Source of the DNA: Prosopocoilus inquinatus | Lineage: Eukaryota; Arthropoda; Insecta; Coleoptera; Lucanidae | Assembly (NCBI GenBank): GCA_036172665.1 | Contig: CM069875.1 | Coordinates: forward strand, 21,049,806-21,113,805 | Reading direction: 5' to 3' | Length of the DNA: 64,000 bases | Shown: positions 22,239 through 33,304 of the stretch, piece by piece | How positions within the stretch are numbered: the first letter of the stretch is position 1 | Layout: each line of letters opens with the position of its first letter | The notes under the pieces: model-generated | What the model was told of the DNA's origin: nothing | The model's input: the letters and a program-made list of their open reading frames with translations, nothing else | The model's database searches: none | Made by a program: the position numbers and the translations under genes

Positions 22239-22241
22239 ATA
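22239..22241. repeat. Harbinger target duplication ATA, left copy
   Basis: ATA at 22239-22241 recurs at 27202-27204 just outside the opposite end of the Harbinger element. Deleting the element and one ATA restores the Copia protease frame. Confidence 0.92.
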
Positions 22242-24041
22242 GGGTGCGTTTCATTTGCGCGCTTATACGCTTTGAGCGCTTGTAAGCGTTGCTTAACCTG
22301 TTTCTTTTGGCTTTGCAAATGCTCACGAAGCGCTATCAAACTCAACGGCAACGTCATTGTGACGTCATTGATTTCGCTCACAATCGCTTATTCCATCGAG
22401 GTAGGGCAGCAAAAGCGTAAGCGCTTAAAAACGCCACGTTCCAAACGGAACGCAACAAGCGTAACATACGAAGAAATCAGCTGATCATAGGGTAACGCAA
22501 CATTTAAGTACACAAAACAGAAACCGGTACAGCTGTGTTTAGGTTGATTTGTTATATTCTATAAATAGAAAATGAATTCAAAAGAAAAAGCACTTCTACA
22601 AGATGCCGAAACTAATAGGCTCTACAGTGTATATGTGACTGCAGAAGAAATGATACGTTTAGAAACAGGTAAATGTTTTAAAAATTACTCCTATTCTAAA
22701 ACCTTTCATGTTAAATGTTGTCCTCTTGTGCCAATAATTGCTCTTTTTTCCAGATCTTGTGTTTGCAACTGAAAAATTATTAGAAGCGCAAAAGAATTAT
22801 CTGTCCCTAGAATGTTTATTAGACGGTAATTTTCAGTTTGTTTTGAATTTTAACTTGTGTAATGACTGTACTAACTCTTAAGTCGGGAAATAATTTTAAT
22901 TACTTTGACAAAAATGAAATATATGATTAAAGTATTAAATTAATAGTTTATAGTTCAAAGCAGTTTTTGATTTCGTTAAAGGTGCAAAAACTAAAAAAGT
23001 GTAGTTTACTTTATGTTGATTTTGCTGTATATAGTCCTACTAACAACAAAAATATTTATTTATTTTTCATGATAGATAATAATGGAAGTAGTGCTGCTAA
23101 AGATGTGAATGTGAGTACAACAAATATTACAAGTATTGATGATAATATTGATCAAGGAGAGGATATTTGTGCGACGAATAACAGAAGTAGTGACGATAAT
23201 ACCAATTAAGAAGAGGATATGAGTACCACAAATAATAGAAATGAAGAAGTTGGAGGTAAATACAAATTTGTTAAACCTACTTATTGCAGCATGTATTTTT
23301 GCATTAAACATATTACAGGTATTTTCAAATGGCCTCATGCAGCTATTCTTTTACTAATTGAAGAATACACTTGCAAGCAACATGATTTTAGTACTGGAAA
23401 GCAGTCACAGAAAAAAATATGGTCCTTAATAGCTTCTCAAATGGTGAAACATGGTCACAATGTCACTGGGCCACAATGCCAGTCTAAACTATCAGGCTTA
23501 AAAAGAACGTACAAAGCAATTAAAGATAACAATAACAAGAGTGGGAATGGTGCACGCACTTGGCCATATTTTGAGGTAAATTATTAAAAACAGGAATATA
23601 TAAGGAGTATTGTGACTGGTTGGAATTACAACAAAAAGTAAAGTGTTTCAAGGTATTCAATCAGAGAGACGGATATAAAAACCTTTTTTCAGTAGCACCA
23701 AAAAAAGGTTTTAGATTAAATACCCTAAAACATTTTACTTTTTGCCATAATAGGTTCATTCCTTTTACCAGAATTTCAAATTCTGAATCGTTCAAATTTG
23801 TACTGAGCAAGCATAATGCACGAATCTAGGTATAATTTCAATACTGCATTTAGATAGTTCAGAACTTGAAGTTCTAGTAAAAGACATGTTCTTAAGCAAA
23901 AAGGAAAAGTAAACGTTCACGATTTTGAGTAAATTGACTATGAAAATGTATTTTTCCCATACATTACATACATTAGGGATACAAAATGGAATTGCAGTCG
24001 TTCCAGTTCCACCAAAACCTATTAGAAAGTAAGGCCAGCAG

Positions 24042-24111
24042 TTTGGAGTGGAGAGCAGTTCAATCTCATCCTCATATTGAATATTGAGATTCAGCTGCTC
24101 CACACTCCAAA
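24042..24111. repeat. Hairpin inside Harbinger
   Basis: Arms 24042-24068 (starting TTTGGAGTGGAGAGCAGTTC) and 24085-24111 are almost perfectly complementary around a 16-nt loop. It lies in the intron between exons 4 and 5 of the Myb-like gene. Confidence 0.75.
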
Positions 24112-24640
24112 ACACGCTCTATTCTTGGTATATAGTGTTGGAACTGCTCCAGTTAAATTTTGCATCCCTGATTTAAATGCACTAATAATAGGACTAGAGA
24201 AATAATAATAGATTTTAATTTAAATAAATTCACTCTATAAATAGGAAAACAAACGTATTCTTTTTTTAAAGTAACTTTAAATTTAAAAGGACTTCTGTAA
24301 GTAAAAAAATAAAGTTTAATTTTAAAGTTTGTATTATGAGGATGAAAGCTTGGTGTTTTTGTCATATCGTAGGTCTAAAGGTTGTGAAAGGTGTGCGTAA
24401 TTTATTTTTGTTTATGCATATAATGGTTGGTTCACTGGGTTCCTCGCTGGATAATTGCATGTTTTTTTTAGCATATGGACAATTTACTGCATTCCAAACC
24501 TTTTATGGCACCAGTAAAAACATTATCATCAACTGGTGCTTCTACCAACTCATTTACAGACACTGAACTTTCTAGAGAATCTACATCTGAAGATGACAAA
24601 TCAGTGCAAAGTAAGTTTAGTTATTTGATAATATCTATAC

Positions 24641-25042
24641 TAGGTGTCTCATAACGTACAGAGGAGATTAAAAGGAGCACACATTAAAGCTTTTTTCTTA
24701 ATAAACTTTTGGTAAAAAATAAAAAACTAAAATGTTACACGAGATTAAAGTTAAATTAATTAATACCTGCAATAATATCTTACGTTTTAGTCACGTAAAT
24801 GTTAAGGCTATTTCACTTCTTTTTTTTTTGATAAATTTAGAGTTCATTTAACAATAAAGTTGTAGTTTGTGAAATAAGTTTTATTAATTATGAAGATATA
24901 GGTGAAGAAGTTAAGAAAGTTAAGCTACTGTAACTTTATTATTGGGTTTTGGTCAAAAGTTTATTAAGAAAAAAAAAACTTTATTTTGATCTCCCTAAAA
25001 CTGCCCTTTCAATCTGCTCTGTGCGTTACGAAATACCCACTA
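24641..25042. mobile_element. MITE nested in a Harbinger intron
   Basis: About 400 bp with imperfect inverted ends: TAGGTGTCTCATAACGTACA on the left and its counterpart TGCGTTACGAAATACCCACTA on the right. Deeper arm matches include TTTTCTTAATAAACTTTT. It lies between exon 5 and exon 6 of the Myb-like gene, so it is removed by splicing. Confidence 0.65.
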
Positions 25043-25461
25043 TAATTAGAATAATGTAGGACATAATGCAATCTCTTAATTAGAGAAAGCCCGACAAATG
25101 TCAACTCTTGAAAAAGCATTGGAGAATTTAAGTGAAGAAAGACGTAAATCCGAAGCAGCCATGGAAAGACGTCATAAGGAAAATATAGAATTTAAGCAGC
25201 AGTTATTAAATACTTTTAATGAAATGATAAAGATTATTGAAAAAAAATAATTAGAAAACATTTTTTGTTTTTGAATAGAATACTCCTTTTAGTATATTAT
25301 TGAAAAAACTGTTAAGTTTATTATATCTTAATTAAATCTATTTCATGTTCTAAAGAGAAATAATTTTGTTATTTATTTATTATAGTGATGTTACAAAAGT
25401 TCTTTAAGACTGAGAAATGTGCCTTTATTTTTGTAAAAAGTGTACATATACGTGTACATAC

Positions 25462-27104
25462 TTAAATATTACGTATAATTAAACTATTACAAATTCTATC
25501 TCTTTTATTAGCTCCGGCATTGTGTCCTCTTTGGGGATGTATTACTTGGTTCTCATGGTTTACCAAATCTACATGTAAATCTATATTTTGCAATTCATCA
25601 TTACGTAGTAAACAAATATTATGCAGTACACTGCAAGCCATGACGAATTCAGGTATTAAATCAACACGTTCCATATCGAGAACAGACAGCAAACTTCTAA
25701 ACCTTCCTTTAAGTAATGCAAATGCACGTTCAATAACCATTCGTGCAGAAGAATGACAAAAATTATAATTCTTTTGTCTATTTGATAAATGACCATTGTC
25801 CCGAAATGGTACCATTAAATGCTCATGGACACTGTAAGCTGCATCCCCAATTATATGGCTACCATTAGGAAATTTTTCTGCATTGTCTAAGTAACTATTC
25901 ACTTCTGATAAGCGAAATATTCTCTGGTCATGTACTGAGCCCACGTGCCCAGTGAAACAATGAATAAATTTCCGCTCATGGTCACACACAGCCTGTTAAT
26001 AAAATCCCTTATTGACAAATCATGAATGAAATACAGACAAAAGTTACCTGTAATTGTATGCTATGATGTCCCTTCCTATTGACATATGATTCAGGGTTTG
26101 TATGTGGTGCTTTTATGTTTATGTGAGTGCCGTCAATTGCACCTATTACTTTTGGGAATCCACTAATTGCTGCGAATCCAAGCATAATTTGTTCAGCTTT
26201 GTCTTTATGTGGCCATGTAATAAATATAGCAGACAATTTTACAAGTGCTTTTGTTACTCGTTTTACTGCTCTTAATGCAGTACTTCTTCCGACATTAAAC
26301 TTTTCACAAATGGACCTATATACAGCATTTAGTGAAAAAGAAGATAAAAACAGAAAAAATTTCAATTAGAAATAGATAACACACCGGTAGGAATCTGGAG
26401 TCGCCATTTTCCAAAGAGCAATCATGAATTGTTTTTCAGCAGATATAGTTTTATGTCCAGGAATTTGCCTTAATAGTGAAGGTTTTATCAGATGCAAAAT
26501 ATACAAAAATGTTGCTCTCTTCATTCTAAAAAACAATAAAAAATAATACATTGCTTATACCAAGGACCAAGATATTTTTGTAAATATTTTTACATGAAAA
26601 TAATTAAAGATGAATAGTTGTTAAACTTAAAAGGACAGTATTTAAAATTCGAAGTAGCATTCAACGTTTCACTCCTGACAAAGCTATCAGTTGATAGTGA
26701 AACATTGAGTGCTACTTCTAACTTTAAATATTTCCGTTAAAGTTTAAAAACCATTTATTTACAATTTTCATCAGACGAGAGTTCACTTCACTTATGAAAA
26801 TAAACTAATACCTGAAATGTGATTGGAATTCTTCATCATTATATGATGGTATTATTTTTTCTACGTAATTTTGTAGATGCAATTTTGGCTTCATGATGCA
26901 TTTTTGAAAATATGTTTTTATATGTTCAAAGTCATCGATATTTTCCTCTTCATCGTCAAAAACAAATTCTAATAACGCTAATACTTTAAAGCACAATAAG
27001 CCGATTATTTCATCTCTCTCCATTATTACCATTGATTTTGATTCGTAACCTAACAAACGCAATTCATTACGCACACAACGGCCAAAAGAAACACTTTTGC
27101 TCAT
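25462..27104 (-). CDS. Harbinger DDE transposase (HARBI1-like), four exons, apparently intact
   Basis: Minus-strand exons 27104-26812, 26525-26385, 26315-26048 and 25992-25462, all with GT-AG introns. They total 1,233 nt, exactly 411 codons, with no internal stop. The DDE residues are D in GAIDGTHINIK, D in IIGDAAYSVHEH, and E in VIERAFALLKGRF. The N-terminal part has the EKQFMIALWKMATPDSYR helix and the helix-turn-helix-like VGRSTALRAVKRV. It would cut and paste the element at 3-bp targets. Start choice is uncertain: ATG 27104 lies 98 bp inside the element end; ATG 27023 is also possible. The host gene HARBI1 derives from this family. Confidence 0.9.
26625..26790. mobile_element. Truncated Penelope-type terminal repeat with degenerate hammerhead
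   Basis: An inverted repeat (arms about 26625-26671 and 26697-26747) surrounds CTCCTGACAAAGCTATC, then GATAGTGAAACATTGAGTG. This resembles the hammerhead region of the Penelope element at 33263, but the core reads CTGACAA rather than CTGANGA. The tail ACAATTTTCATCAGACGAGA matches the Penelope tail at about 33353. It lies in transposase intron 1. Confidence 0.6.
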
Positions 27105-30100
27105 ATCGCGTGATGCGACTAAATGCCAAAGGAAACAACAGAAAACAGCGCTTAAAAGCGTAAGCACTTGAAGCGAATGAGCGCGCAAACGAAACGCACC
27201 CATAGACTGATTACGTTTCATGAAACTCTGTGCGTTCCAGAACTAAGAACAAATTTGATATCGGTCGCAAAAATAGTGGACAAAAAGCATTCCGTGACAT
27301 TCAATGACAAATGTGCTTATGTGAAAGACAGTGACGGAAATGTCAAAATGATTGCGGATCGTATTGGGGACTTGTTTTATTTGCGAGAGGGAAATGATAA
27401 GACTTTTAAAACTACAGTTGTCGATTCGAATCTTTCCATGGACTGGCATAAACGATTAGGTCATCTTAATTGGAAAGATATGACACTTATGATTAAATGT
27501 AAATCCGTGCCCGGCGCAACATATAAACCCAATGAAATGCTTCCAGCCTGTGAAACATGTGCAGCTGGAAAAATCACTACTCTTCCCTTTCCTTGACGAG
27601 AAAGTACATCAACAAGCCCGCTCGAAATCGTTCACACAGATATTTGTGGACCCATGCGAACACAATCACTGGGTGGTGCCCGTTATTTCTTGACATTCAT
27701 CGACGATTATAGCCGATGCACTGTAGTTTACTTCTTAAAACACAAATCCGAAGTAATTACAAAGTTCCAAGAATATAAAATTTTTGTGGAAAGTGAAACT
27801 GGCCACAAAATAAAGGCTCTTCAGTCCGACAATGGCGGAGAATTCTGTAATGCTCAAATGGAAAAAATTTTGAAGCAAGCGGGAATCCGACGACGACTGA
27901 CTGCACCATACACGCCGCAGCAGAACGGAGTCGCTGAACGCAAAAACAGGACTCTCGTCGAAACAGCTCGTTGTATGCCGGCGGAATCCGGACTGCCTAA
28001 ATATTTTTGGGCCGAGGCTGTCGCCATGGCAACATACATAAGAAACCGCTGTATAACGAAACCGCTGGGTATCAAAACACCTCACGAGTTATGGACTGGC
28101 AAGCGCCCACGCGTCAGTCACATGAGGGAATTTGGAGCCAAGAATTTTATCCTGGACAAGTCTCTCAGTAGAGATAAATTTTCCCCAAGAGGAATACCAG
28201 GAGTACTTGTTGGTTACTCAGATATTGCGAAAGCTTATCGAATATGGGTGTCTTCTGAAAATAAAATTTACGTAACACGAGATGTCAGATTTATGTCAAA
28301 GTTGGAGTTTAAGGATGAACCACGAGAATTGGAAACAATTCATGAGACGGAAATTGGGGCAAATTATCCCACTCTAGAAGTTCGTGCACCGCAAAATGAC
28401 GTACAAATACTAGACCGTCAAGATGAATTTCCACCGACAACTCCGAATACTAGCGAAAAACGTCAGAGTGACAGCAATCGTCCTCCATTAACTGATTTTG
28501 AAAATAATCAGTCACACCGAGGGCGCGGCAGACCGCGTAAAATCCTGACAGGTAAACCTGAACGTCCGGCGAAACAATACCATATGGTATCCGCAACCCA
28601 AAGACCGGCAGATGAAAACTCATCGAACGAAAACGAACAGGGACAGGAAGATGCTGAATTTGCCATGAACGCTGACGAGATTCAGTTCCAAGAAGCGATT
28701 TCTGGTCCTGACAGTGAAGAATGGTTCGACGCAATTTATTCAGAAATGAAAAGTCTAGTCCTAAATGATACTTTCGACATCGTCACGAGACCACAAAATG
28801 GGCAAGTTATTAAAAGTCGTACAATCCTAAGAAATAAATACGACGCGAATGGAAATCTGAGTCGAAGAAAAGCGCGGGTTGTTGCAAAAGGATATTCGCA
28901 GCGCTCAGGGATCGACTTCTTCGACACATTTGCTCCGGTTGCAAGACTTGGTTCGTTCCGGCTTCTTATGGCATTGGCAGCCAAGGACAACCTAAGCATT
29001 AGTCAGCTAGACATCGAAACAGCTTATTTAAATGGAGACGTTGACACCGACATTTTCATGGAAGTACCTAAATATTTAGATGAAATGCTGAAACGTATGA
29101 TTCACGAAGAGAATCATATTTTATCAAAGAAAGCAAACGCCATATTAAAGGAATTGCAGAAATCGAATGTTGTATGCAAACTCCGTAAAGCTCTGTATGG
29201 CTTACGCCAAGCTGGCCGGCAGTGGCACATCAAGTTAAATGAAACGCTTCGAACCATCGGATTCTATCCAACCGAGGCTGACCCGTGTGTCTACGTAGAC
29301 GATGAAAAATCAATGTACATATTGATTTACGTAGATGACATCTTGATCTTCGGAAACGATAAAATAAAAGAAACTAAAATCAAAGAAAAATTGAAGAATT
29401 CTTTTAAAGTCAAGGATCTAGGTCCTGCAAGATATTGTTTAGGCATTGAAATTTGTCAAACTGACAGACAAGTGTCTGTTTCTCAGAAGAGTTACATTGA
29501 AGGAATTCTGAAACGTTTCGGCATGGAGAACTGCAAGCCAGCAGCAACACCACTCGCTATCGGTGCAAAATTGACAAAAGATCTAACCAACGAAGACGAA
29601 GAGAAAACCAACTACCCGTTCAGAGAATTGGTTGGCAGTTTAATGTACGCCGCTACAGGGACTCGTCCCGATATTATGCATGCCGTCAGCGTACTAAGCC
29701 AATTCAATTCTTGCTACCAGAAGCAACACTGGATGGCCGCAAAACGCGTGTTACGTTACCTTCGGAGAACGGCTAACTTCAAATTAATGTTTTTTCAAAA
29801 CAGTCAAACGTTGGAAGGATTTACCGACGCTGATTGGGGAAATTGCATGATCGACAGACGCTCGTACACTGGATACGCTTTTCTACTCTGTGGTGCTGCA
29901 GTATCTTGGGAGTCTCGAAAACAGCGGACGGTGGCACTGTCGTCAACAGAGGCGGAATACATGGCAATATCCGATGCCGTCAAAGAAGCCATGTATCTCT
30001 CCAGTTTTCTGAAAGAATTGGGACACGAGCACATTACTGATGTGACCGTTTACAGCGATAATCGTGGAGCCAAGTTTCTAGCGGAAAATTCGATGTTTCA

Positions 30101-30283
30101 TGCTAGATCGAAACACATAGACATCAGGCATCATTTTGTGCGACACACACTCAAGGATAAGAGAATAATTCTTTCATATTGATCCACTGATGAGATGATT
30201 GCTGAAGTACTTACCAAGGCTCTACCTAGTATCAAGCATTCAAGATTTTCAAATCTCCTTGGACTACGATCCATTCAACATTC

Positions 30284-30303
30284 AAGCACGATTTGAGGGG
30301 TAG
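30284..30303 (+). promoter_or_regulatory. Copia polypurine tract
   Basis: A purine run (TTGAGGGGTAG) ends directly at the 3' LTR start TGTTG, the expected place for plus-strand priming. Confidence 0.7.
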
Positions 30304-30469
30304 TGTTGAAATTATACACATCAAGTCATGCTTGGATATGTTGTTTTTTAGTACAGTAACAATAATTGTTTTTCATGTAATAAGAAGTTCTGTCAAGTTC
30401 TATAAAAATAAAAATCCATTTACAAATAACTGTAACAAGTTATTCGTCACATCCCGCAAATTTCCATCA
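30304..30469 (+). repeat. Copia 3' LTR
   Basis: 166 bp, starting TGTTGAAATT and ending CATCA. Differs from the 5' LTR at about five sites and one T. It is followed by the target duplication AGTTT. Confidence 0.92.
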
Positions 30470-30543
30470 AGTTTAAGTTAGAAATAAGAATTTAAGTACA
30501 AAGTTTTTTTAATCACAAACCGGACAGAAAAATGAAGAGAACA

Positions 30544-30585
30544 CACTCAACGTTTCGCTATAGATTTATAGCTTCGTCAGGAGTG
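30544..30585 (-). ncRNA. Hammerhead-like motif, left Penelope repeat
   Basis: Identical 42-nt counterpart of 33263-33304, on the minus strand. See that entry for the stem assignment and the extra unpaired A. Confidence 0.5.
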
Positions 30586-30723
30586 AAAAAAAGTAAATAA
30601 ACAAGTCCTGAAGAGAAACGAAAAGGTAACATGATTTTAAACTAAAAACGAGTTGTCCGGAATAAAGAGAAAAGTAACTAGAACTAAATTAAAACTATTT
30701 TTTTTTTAAATTAATTGACAGAT

Positions 30724-33060
30724 CTATATTCTGTTTAAAGAGTCTAGAAAACTACAAAATATGTCATTTAAATTTTCAAAGTCCATATGTTTATTAATAG
30801 AATTTGGAGACATTTTAATTTTACACATTTCTATGAAACGTCTTTTAAAAATATTAAATTCACTGTACAAAATGTCAGTATTATCAAAATCAAAATTATG
30901 ATTATTTACTAATGAATGCTCTACAAGCATTGAATAATTTTGATTATTTTTTTGAATATGATATTTAAGTTGGTCTAAACGTTTTTTTAAATTTTGGCTC
31001 GTTTCACCTATATAAACAGAATTACAATTTGAACATTTGATTTCATAAACCACGTTAGGTTGTTTTAATTTAGGTATTTTGGTTTTTAAATTCGAAAAAA
31101 TTAAATTTAAATTATTCACAGATTTACTGGCTAAAATTAAATTATGTTTTTTGAAAATGTGTTTAAATGTATTGTGTAATGGTTCAATATAAGGCAAAGA
31201 TATATATTTATGATTCGAAGTTTGTCTAATGTTATTAGAGACATTTGAATTTTGTAAGTTTTTAATAGGATTTTTAATTACTGATTCAATAAGATTTATT
31301 AGATAAGAATTTTGAATAAGAGTTTTCTTTATTAAATTTAAGTTATCATAAATGAAAACTGTATCAGAAAGTAAAATAGCTCGATCTGTTAATGAAATAA
31401 TAGTTGCAATTTTATAATTTTTGGGTGTGTACGAGTGAAAATTTATGTACCTACCTGACCAGGTAGGTTTATGAAACCAATTAGTAATTAATTTACCATT
31501 CTGTCTGATAATATTTACATCAAGAAAACTCAATGAATTATTATTTTCTTTTTCTACTGTAAATTGTAATCTATTATGAAAAGAATTAAATTTATTTAAA
31601 ACAAAATCTACCTTATCAGAAGGCAAAATCAGTAAAATGTCATCTACATAACGAAAATATAACGTTAAATCGAATGATAAAGAGTTAATAACAGATTTTT
31701 CTAGTTCTTGCATAACAATTTCAGTTAAAGCCGGAGATAAAGGAGAACCCATTGCTGTTCCAAAAATATGTTTATAACATTTATCAAAACATAAATCAAC
31801 TATATCTAAAAAGTTACCTTTGGAAATATCAGTAAAATCTTTAATCTCTAACCACCTATCATTAATACTTTTTAAACCTAAATCTTTAGGAATGTTAGTA
31901 AATAAACAAATAACATCTAAAGAAATTATAATGCAATTATTTGGTACAGTTATTTGTTTTAATTTTTCTACGAGTTCAAAAGAATTTTTTATAAAATATT
32001 CTGATTTACTAGTAACCTGAGTAATGATTTTTGAAATAAATTTAGATAAGAAATATGGAGAAGAACCAATAGTGGAAACTATAGGACGAAAAGGTGTATT
32101 AGGTTTATGAATTTTTGGAATGCAGTATAATTTAGGAAATATGGGATGTTGTACTTTAAGAGATTTAGCAACAATATTACTAATTTCAACGGATTTCTCT
32201 ATCTTATTAATAATACTGAAAGTTTTACGTTGATAAGATTTGGTGGGATCGTTAGCTAATTCTACATATGTATTATTATCAGACAACATAGTTTGAACTT
32301 TTGAAAAATAATCAGTTTTATCAATTAAAACAGTTACATTGCTTTTATCAGCTGTAGTAACAATAATATTAGGATTATCTTTAAGAAATTTTTTACAAGA
32401 CAAAAGATCTCTAATAAGAATCTTATACTTTGATTTTTCAAAAGTTTTATCAATATTTCTAATATAATTTAAAAAATTAGAACAAAATTTATTTCTTATT
32501 TGTATTTTTGAAGGTGAATCTAAAGATTTAATACCAAACTCTAAGCTACTTAATACTTTTAAGAAATCTACTTGTTGTTTATGAAAATAAGGTAATGAAA
32601 ATTTTTTGCCTAAAGCGAAAATGTATTTTAAATTTGACGGAATCTCAGTTTTTGTATAATTTACAAGCCACTTATTTATTATATTTTGATCAAATTTAAT
32701 GTAAAAATTTTTATCTCTAATAGAAATAAGATTATCTAACTTTTTAATCTGTGTTAATCGAATTTTATTAAAATACCTTTCATTTTTTTGATTTTTAAAA
32801 TTTAGAAAATTAGTCAATGTGATATTATCAAGAAAATTACTTAACTGACCTAAGGTATAATCTAATTTCCAAGTTAATTTGGCAAGAACTTTGAAAGTTA
32901 CCTCTATTTCATATGAAAGAATTTTATTAGCAAAATCTGATACGTATCTGTCAATTTTGTGACATGACATACCGTACGCTCTTTTTAAAGGTTCAATTAT
33001 ATGACGAGGGAAAACTCCCTCTTTCCTACATTTAAGTAAAAAGAGCTTACGATTTTTCAT
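30724..33060 (-). CDS. Penelope reverse transcriptase with GIY-YIG endonuclease, intact
   Basis: A single 778-codon frame from ATG 33060 without interruption. The N-terminal third is basic and helical. The RT core shows KIHKPNTPFRPIVSTIGSSP, then SLDVICLFTNIP (motif A), GTAMGSPLSP (motif B) and YFRYVDDILLI (motif C, YVDD). The C-terminal GIY-YIG nuclease has VYEIKCSNCNSVYIGET with the CxxC that precedes it in Penelope proteins, then NLKKRLDQ. This combination defines endonuclease-bearing Penelope-like elements, related to telomerase RT. It would copy element RNA and nick the target. Low GC and Asn/Lys richness match surrounding DNA. An intact frame suggests recent activity. Confidence 0.95.
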   Translation of the reverse strand: MKNRKLFLLKCRKEGVFPRHIIEPLKRAYGMSCHKIDRYVSDFANKILSYEIEVTFKVLAKLTWKLDYTLGQLSNFLDNITLTNFLNFKNQKNERYFNKIRLTQIKKLDNLISIRDKNFYIKFDQNIINKWLVNYTKTEIPSNLKYIFALGKKFSLPYFHKQQVDFLKVLSSLEFGIKSLDSPSKIQIRNKFCSNFLNYIRNIDKTFEKSKYKILIRDLLSCKKFLKDNPNIIVTTADKSNVTVLIDKTDYFSKVQTMLSDNNTYVELANDPTKSYQRKTFSIINKIEKSVEISNIVAKSLKVQHPIFPKLYCIPKIHKPNTPFRPIVSTIGSSPYFLSKFISKIITQVTSKSEYFIKNSFELVEKLKQITVPNNCIIISLDVICLFTNIPKDLGLKSINDRWLEIKDFTDISKGNFLDIVDLCFDKCYKHIFGTAMGSPLSPALTEIVMQELEKSVINSLSFDLTLYFRYVDDILLILPSDKVDFVLNKFNSFHNRLQFTVEKENNNSLSFLDVNIIRQNGKLITNWFHKPTWSGRYINFHSYTPKNYKIATIISLTDRAILLSDTVFIYDNLNLIKKTLIQNSYLINLIESVIKNPIKNLQNSNVSNNIRQTSNHKYISLPYIEPLHNTFKHIFKKHNLILASKSVNNLNLIFSNLKTKIPKLKQPNVVYEIKCSNCNSVYIGETSQNLKKRLDQLKYHIQKNNQNYSMLVEHSLVNNHNFDFDNTDILYSEFNIFKRRFIEMCKIKMSPNSINKHMDFENLNDIFCSFLDSLNRI

Positions 33061-33262
33061 TCTAGTAATTTTAATTAAATATTAGAATAAATTTTGCACA
33101 GTACCTTATTTTGGTGCCCGTAGTAAAAAAAAAAAAAGTAGCTTTAATAGTTCTCGTTACTTTTATTCCGAACAACTCGTAGTTTAGTTTAAAAATCATG
33201 TTACCTTTTCGTTTCTCTTGACGACTTGTTTCTCTTGACAACTTGTTTATTTACTTTTTTTC

Positions 33263-33304
33263 ACTCCTGACGAAGCTATAAATCTATAGCGAAACGTTGA
33301 GTGT
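33263..33304 (+). ncRNA. Hammerhead-like ribozyme motif, right Penelope repeat
   Basis: Stem I CACTC (33263-33267) pairs with GAGTG (33300-33304). Core CTGACGA (33268-33274), stem II GCTATA/TATAGC (33276-33281, 33286-33291), then GAAA (33292-33295) and CGTT. Stem III would be only A-C/G-T, as in Penelope hammerheads that act as dimers. One extra unpaired A (33275) lies between the core and stem II, so activity is uncertain. Hammerheads in Penelope terminal repeats are established. Confidence 0.55.

Larger units (their letters stand above)
22572..25250 (+). pseudogene. Harbinger Myb/SANT-like DNA-binding protein, six exons, one premature TAA
   Basis: Exons by GT-AG and phase: 22572-22668, 22754-22825, 23076-23255, 23319-23575, 24472-24610, 25084-25250. 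They sum to 912 nt, a multiple of three, giving 303 codons plus stop. The middle exon encodes the trihelix/Myb-like domain (KWPHAAILLLIEEY, QKKIWSLIASQMVKHGHNVT, QCQSKLSGLKRTYKAIKD). The last exon is a coiled coil ending in MIKIIEKK. Such proteins bind element ends and carry the transposase into the nucleus. An in-frame TAA at 23207-23209, in the Asn/Asp-rich linker, precedes the Myb domain; a downstream ATG (23219) could re-initiate. Confidence 0.8.
22242..27201. mobile_element. PIF/Harbinger DNA transposon nested in Copia
   Basis: 4,960 bp with inverted ends: the left end starts GGGTGCGTTTCATTTGCGCG, the right end is its near complement. A 3-bp target duplication ATA flanks it. It carries the two standard Harbinger genes in convergent orientation: a Myb/SANT-like protein on the plus strand and a DDE transposase on the minus strand. 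The transposase is intact across four exons, the partner protein has one nonsense codon. A MITE and a truncated Penelope-type piece lie in its introns. Confidence 0.95.
22058..30296 (+). pseudogene. pol: Copia Pol: protease, integrase, RT, RNase H; split by Harbinger and two stops
   Basis: Frame 22058-22241 contains the protease site WCLDSGCTSHLC. It resumes after the Harbinger insertion at 27205 with the integrase zinc region (HKRLGHLN...CETCAAGK). TGA 27594-27596 interrupts, then 27597-30182 holds the integrase core (HTDICGPM, DNGGEF, NGVAERKNRT), RT with YVDDILIFGND and RNase H with TDADWG and SSTEAEYMA. TGA 30180-30182 cuts the last 38 codons; the expected end is TGA 30294-30296. The integrase tail contains the basic RGRGRPRK patch. 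All enzyme motifs are intact, so the element was active recently. Confidence 0.92.
20983..30469 (+). mobile_element. Ty1/copia LTR retrotransposon, interrupted by Harbinger
   Basis: Complete element flanked by 5-bp target duplications AGTTT (20978-20982 and 30470-30474). The 5' LTR is 20983-21149, the 3' LTR 30304-30469. Internal order gag, protease, integrase, RT, RNase H is Ty1/copia. A Harbinger element is inserted at 22241/22242. The internal frame has three in-frame stops (22055, 27594, 30180) and is otherwise open for about 1,400 codons, so decay is recent. The LTRs differ at about five positions plus one indel. Confidence 0.95.

Noticed and set aside
27735..30040. Antisense frames across Copia pol
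   Set aside because: Shadow frames of the pol coding sequence.
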